NCBI GenBank assembly: GCA_964586455.1
Contig: CAZPHV010000020.1
Location: 1-64,000 of the forward strand
DNA length: 64,000 nt
From: Aquimonas sp964586455
GTDB lineage: Bacteria; Pseudomonadota; Gammaproteobacteria; Xanthomonadales; Xanthomonadaceae
Reading direction: 5' to 3'
Position 1 is the stretch's first letter. Each line of letters begins with the position of its first letter. Shown piece by piece: positions 61,206 through 64,000 of the stretch. Below the pieces are notes generated by a model, which saw nothing but the letters and a program-made list of their open reading frames with translations, was not told where the DNA came from and did no database searches. Made by a program: the position numbers and the translations under genes.

Positions 61206-62563
61206 TGCCCTCGCGCTTCTCGCGCTTCCTCGATCGCTTGGCGGCGCCCTTCCGCCGCAGCCCTGCGGTGGCTGAGTCCGCGAACGGAGACCCCTTGCTG
61301 CGCGCGGCCGACAGCCTGCGCGCGCTGCTGGACGATCCGGCCATCCCTGCCGAAGTACGCACCGAGCTGGCCGCCGATTACGCCGAGGTCGAGGCCATGC
61401 TCGGCCGGCTCGAACAGGGCCAGATCCATCTCGCCGCCTTCGGCCGAGTCAGCGTCGGCAAGAGCTCGCTGCTGAACGCGCTGGCCGGCAGCGAGGCGTT
61501 TGAAACCGGCGTCCTGCACGGCACCACCACCGCGCGCGGCCAACAGGCCTGGCGCGAAGCCGCCGCCCACGGCGTGCAGCTGATCGACACGCCCGGCATC
61601 AACGAGCTCTCGGGCGAAGCGCGCGAGAAACTCGCGTTTGAGGTCGCGCGGCGCTCGGACCTGATCCTGTTCGTCGCCGACGGCGACCTCACCCAGCTCG
61701 AGCTCGACGCCCTGCGTCTGCTCGCGGCCCAGCAGCGGCCGCTGCTGCTGGTGCTGAACAAAGCCGACCGCTACCGCGAGGACGAACTCGCAGCCCTGCG
61801 CGCGCGCCTGTTGGAGCATACACGCGGCATTGTTCAGCCCGAGAACCTGCTGCTGGCGCGCGCGCAGCCGGCGCCCGAGCGCGTGCTACGCGTCGACAGC
61901 GAAGGCCGCGAGCAGCTCGACACGCGCCCGCGCGCGGTCGACGTCACCGAACTGCGCGGCCGCGTATTCGCCATCCTCGAAGCCGAGGGCAAGGCGCTGG
62001 CCGCGCTCAACGCCGCCCTGTTCGCGGGTGACCTCGCCGATAGCGTCGGCGAGCGCGTGACCCGCCTGCGCGCCGAGCTGGCCGCGCGCATCACCCGCAG
62101 CTACTGCCTGGCCAAGGGCGTCGCAGTGGCGTTGAACCCGGTGCCGGTCGCCGATCTGCTCGCAGCAGCCGCGCTCGATGTCGCGCTCGTCGTGCACCTC
62201 TCAAAACTCTACGCACTGCCGATGAGTCGCGCCGAAGCCAGCCGCCTGCTGGCCACGGTGGTAGCGCAGCTGGCCGCGCTGATGGGCGCGATCTGGGGCG
62301 TGCATCTGGTCGCCTCCGCACTGAAGGGCATGAGCGCGGGTCTGACGACCGCCCTCACCGCCGGCGCCCAGGGCGCACTGGCCTGGTATGCCACCCTGCT
62401 GGTGGCGCGTTCGGCCGAGCGCTATCTCGCTCAGGGCAAGAGCTGGGGAGACAAGGGCCCGAAGCGCGTGGTCGCAGAAATCGTCGAAAGCCTCGACCGC
62501 GACTCGGTGCTGCGCGAAGCGCGCGAGGAGATCCTGCGCAGGTTGCGCAAGAGCCGAGATTAG
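61205..62563 (+). CDS. GTPase with DUF697 domain
   Basis: GTP-binding protein of 452 aa without N-terminal membrane segments. G1 GRVSVGKSS (80-88), GTTTARG switch, G3 DTPG (128-131), G4 NKAD (185-188), then DUF697 (from about 290: LAKGVAVALNPVPVADLLAAAALDVAL) with hydrophobic helices. Paralogue of the GTPase at 57679. Last gene of the overlapping five-gene set. The stop codon lies in a heptamer GATTAGG that starts a repeat array. Confidence 0.87.
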   Translation: MPSRFSRFLDRLAAPFRRSPAVAESANGDPLLRAADSLRALLDDPAIPAEVRTELAADYAEVEAMLGRLEQGQIHLAAFGRVSVGKSSLLNALAGSEAFETGVLHGTTTARGQQAWREAAAHGVQLIDTPGINELSGEAREKLAFEVARRSDLILFVADGDLTQLELDALRLLAAQQRPLLLVLNKADRYREDELAALRARLLEHTRGIVQPENLLLARAQPAPERVLRVDSEGREQLDTRPRAVDVTELRGRVFAILEAEGKALAALNAALFAGDLADSVGERVTRLRAELAARITRSYCLAKGVAVALNPVPVADLLAAAALDVALVVHLSKLYALPMSRAEASRLLATVVAQLAALMGAIWGVHLVASALKGMSAGLTTALTAGAQGALAWYATLLVARSAERYLAQGKSWGDKGPKRVVAEIVESLDRDSVLREAREEILRRLRKSRD

Positions 62564-62585
62564 GGATTGGGGAGTAGGGATTGAG
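62558..62585. repeat. Heptamer array at the 3-prime end of the GTPase gene
   Basis: Four heptamers on the plus strand (GATTAGG, GATTGGG, GAGTAGG, GATTGAG) at 62558-62585, in the opposite sense to the GAATCCC arrays. They begin inside the coding sequence: the GTPase ends D-stop within the first heptamer. Confidence 0.65.
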
Positions 62586-62928
62586 ACTGGGCGCGAGGGC
62601 TGCCTTCCCCACGTTCGTCGCCGCGTGGCAAACGAAACGACCACGTCCCCGCTCCACCCGGCCGCGGTTTGGGGCGCCGATCGCCCGCCCGCGGAACCGG
62701 ATGCCCCCCCTCGAGAGCCCGAGCGACGCGACAGCGGGCGGGGGCTGAGGGCTTTTCGAAGCGCGCGGCCCCAAACACATTCATGTCTACGCTGCGCCCG
62801 GCCCCTCATCCGGCGCTGCGGGCCACCGTCCCACGTGTGGAGAAGAGAGCGACTGCAGGCATCGCCAGAGTGTTGAGCGTTCGCCCTCCGGAACGGAGAC
62901 TCGAGAGCCCACCTGCGTAGCGCAATGC
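62586..62928. other. Intergenic DNA with degenerate repeat
   Basis: About 340 bp without a supported gene. Around 62799-62853 a stretch (CCCCTCATCCGGCGCTGCGG, then GGCCACCGTC and GAGAAGAG) resembles, from memory, a common intergenic repeat of Xanthomonadaceae and other proteobacteria (CCCTCATCCG...CACCTTCTCCC). Nothing else is recognised. Confidence 0.45.
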
Positions 62929-63040
62929 GCTCTTGCGAATCCCGCGGCCCTCGCGCGCAGCGCTCGGGCGCTCAGCGGCGCGCGGACCGATGGTCCGCAA
63001 ACGCGCCGCTTCGCTCCCGAATCCCGAATCCCGGCTCCAA
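62929..63040. repeat. Composite repeat, copy B: heptamers plus double hairpin
   Basis: GCTCTTGCGAATCCC leads in, a block follows at 62951-63009, then two heptamers (63019-63032) and GGCTCCAA. In the block, GCGGCGCG (62975-62982) pairs with CGCGCCGC (63002-63009), with an inner stem GGACC/GGTCC (62984-62988, 62992-62996) closing on GAT, and GCAA at 62997-63000. Spacing is identical to copy A at 251-309, but the outer stem has a T-A to G-C change and the inner stem is a different perfect pair. Confidence 0.8.
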
Positions 63041-63114
63041 CATGACTTGCGCCCCTCCCGGTCGGCGCTGCCCAGACGCCACACTGCGGCACGCTCTCAC
63101 CCAAGGCCCCGCCC

Positions 63115-64000
<886 letters not shown>

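Overview
This 64 kb window is high-GC chromosomal DNA (by eye roughly two-thirds G+C), almost wall-to-wall with housekeeping genes on both strands. The gene set points to a gammaproteobacterium of the Xanthomonadales/Lysobacterales: a System I cytochrome c maturation operon running straight into a MetX-type acyltransferase, ahpC/ahpF behind an OxyR-like operator, an exosortase H, heptamer GAATCCC arrays in intergenic gaps, and a serine protease ending in the paired GxW-type repeats common in that order. The assignment is an inference from gene content and was not checked by alignment. No rRNA, tRNA, CRISPR array, prophage or intact insertion sequence was seen.

Layout. 0-9 kb (minus strand): an OmpR-type regulator, a DUF962 membrane protein, a CsgG-like lipid-free secreted protein, an omega-amidase/aminotransferase pair and a 1367-aa subtilase. 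9-17.4 kb (plus): ccmABCDEFGHI plus metX. 17.4-21.2 kb: ribosomal protein bTHX, a DUF4442 protein, then a MerC-like protein divergent from a histidine-rich TonB receptor with Zur-like palindromes between them. 22-27 kb: a histidine kinase and response regulator split by a small secreted protein and a TPR/beta-barrel protein. 27-31 kb: an AstE-like hydrolase overlapping zur, then gltX. 31-40 kb: cyclophilin, lpxH, an LEA14 lipoprotein, acyl-CoA dehydrogenase, GNAT, HNH, an unknown three-part protein, dxs and a foreign-looking gene. 40-45 kb: ahpF, ahpC, a response regulator and an SDR. 45-51.6 kb: xrtH, aroK-aroB, a P-type ATPase, a WGR protein and hemE. 51.7-57.6 kb (minus): a propeller hybrid kinase followed by receiver, CheC and GGDEF genes. 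57.7-62.6 kb (plus): GTPase, YceI, cytochrome b561, YceI, GTPase, all overlapping. 63.1 kb to the edge: a truncated amidohydrolase.

How genes work together. The ccm genes deliver and attach heme to periplasmic c-type cytochromes; hemE elsewhere feeds heme supply. Zur (28.7 kb) plausibly controls the zinc-type TonB receptor at 19 kb. AhpC and AhpF form the peroxide-scavenging pair. The aminotransferase and omega-amidase form the glutamine-transaminase/omega-amidase couple. The 52-57 kb block reads as a signalling path from a periplasmic propeller sensor to CheC-type phosphatase and cyclic-di-GMP output.

The least explained items are the five-gene GTPase/YceI/b561 locus, the kinase/barrel/regulator locus, and two families of dispersed structured repeats: a composite heptamer-plus-double-hairpin element (181-332 and 62929-63040) with compensatory base changes, and an identical 26-nt hairpin placed just after two unrelated genes (35373 and 43477).
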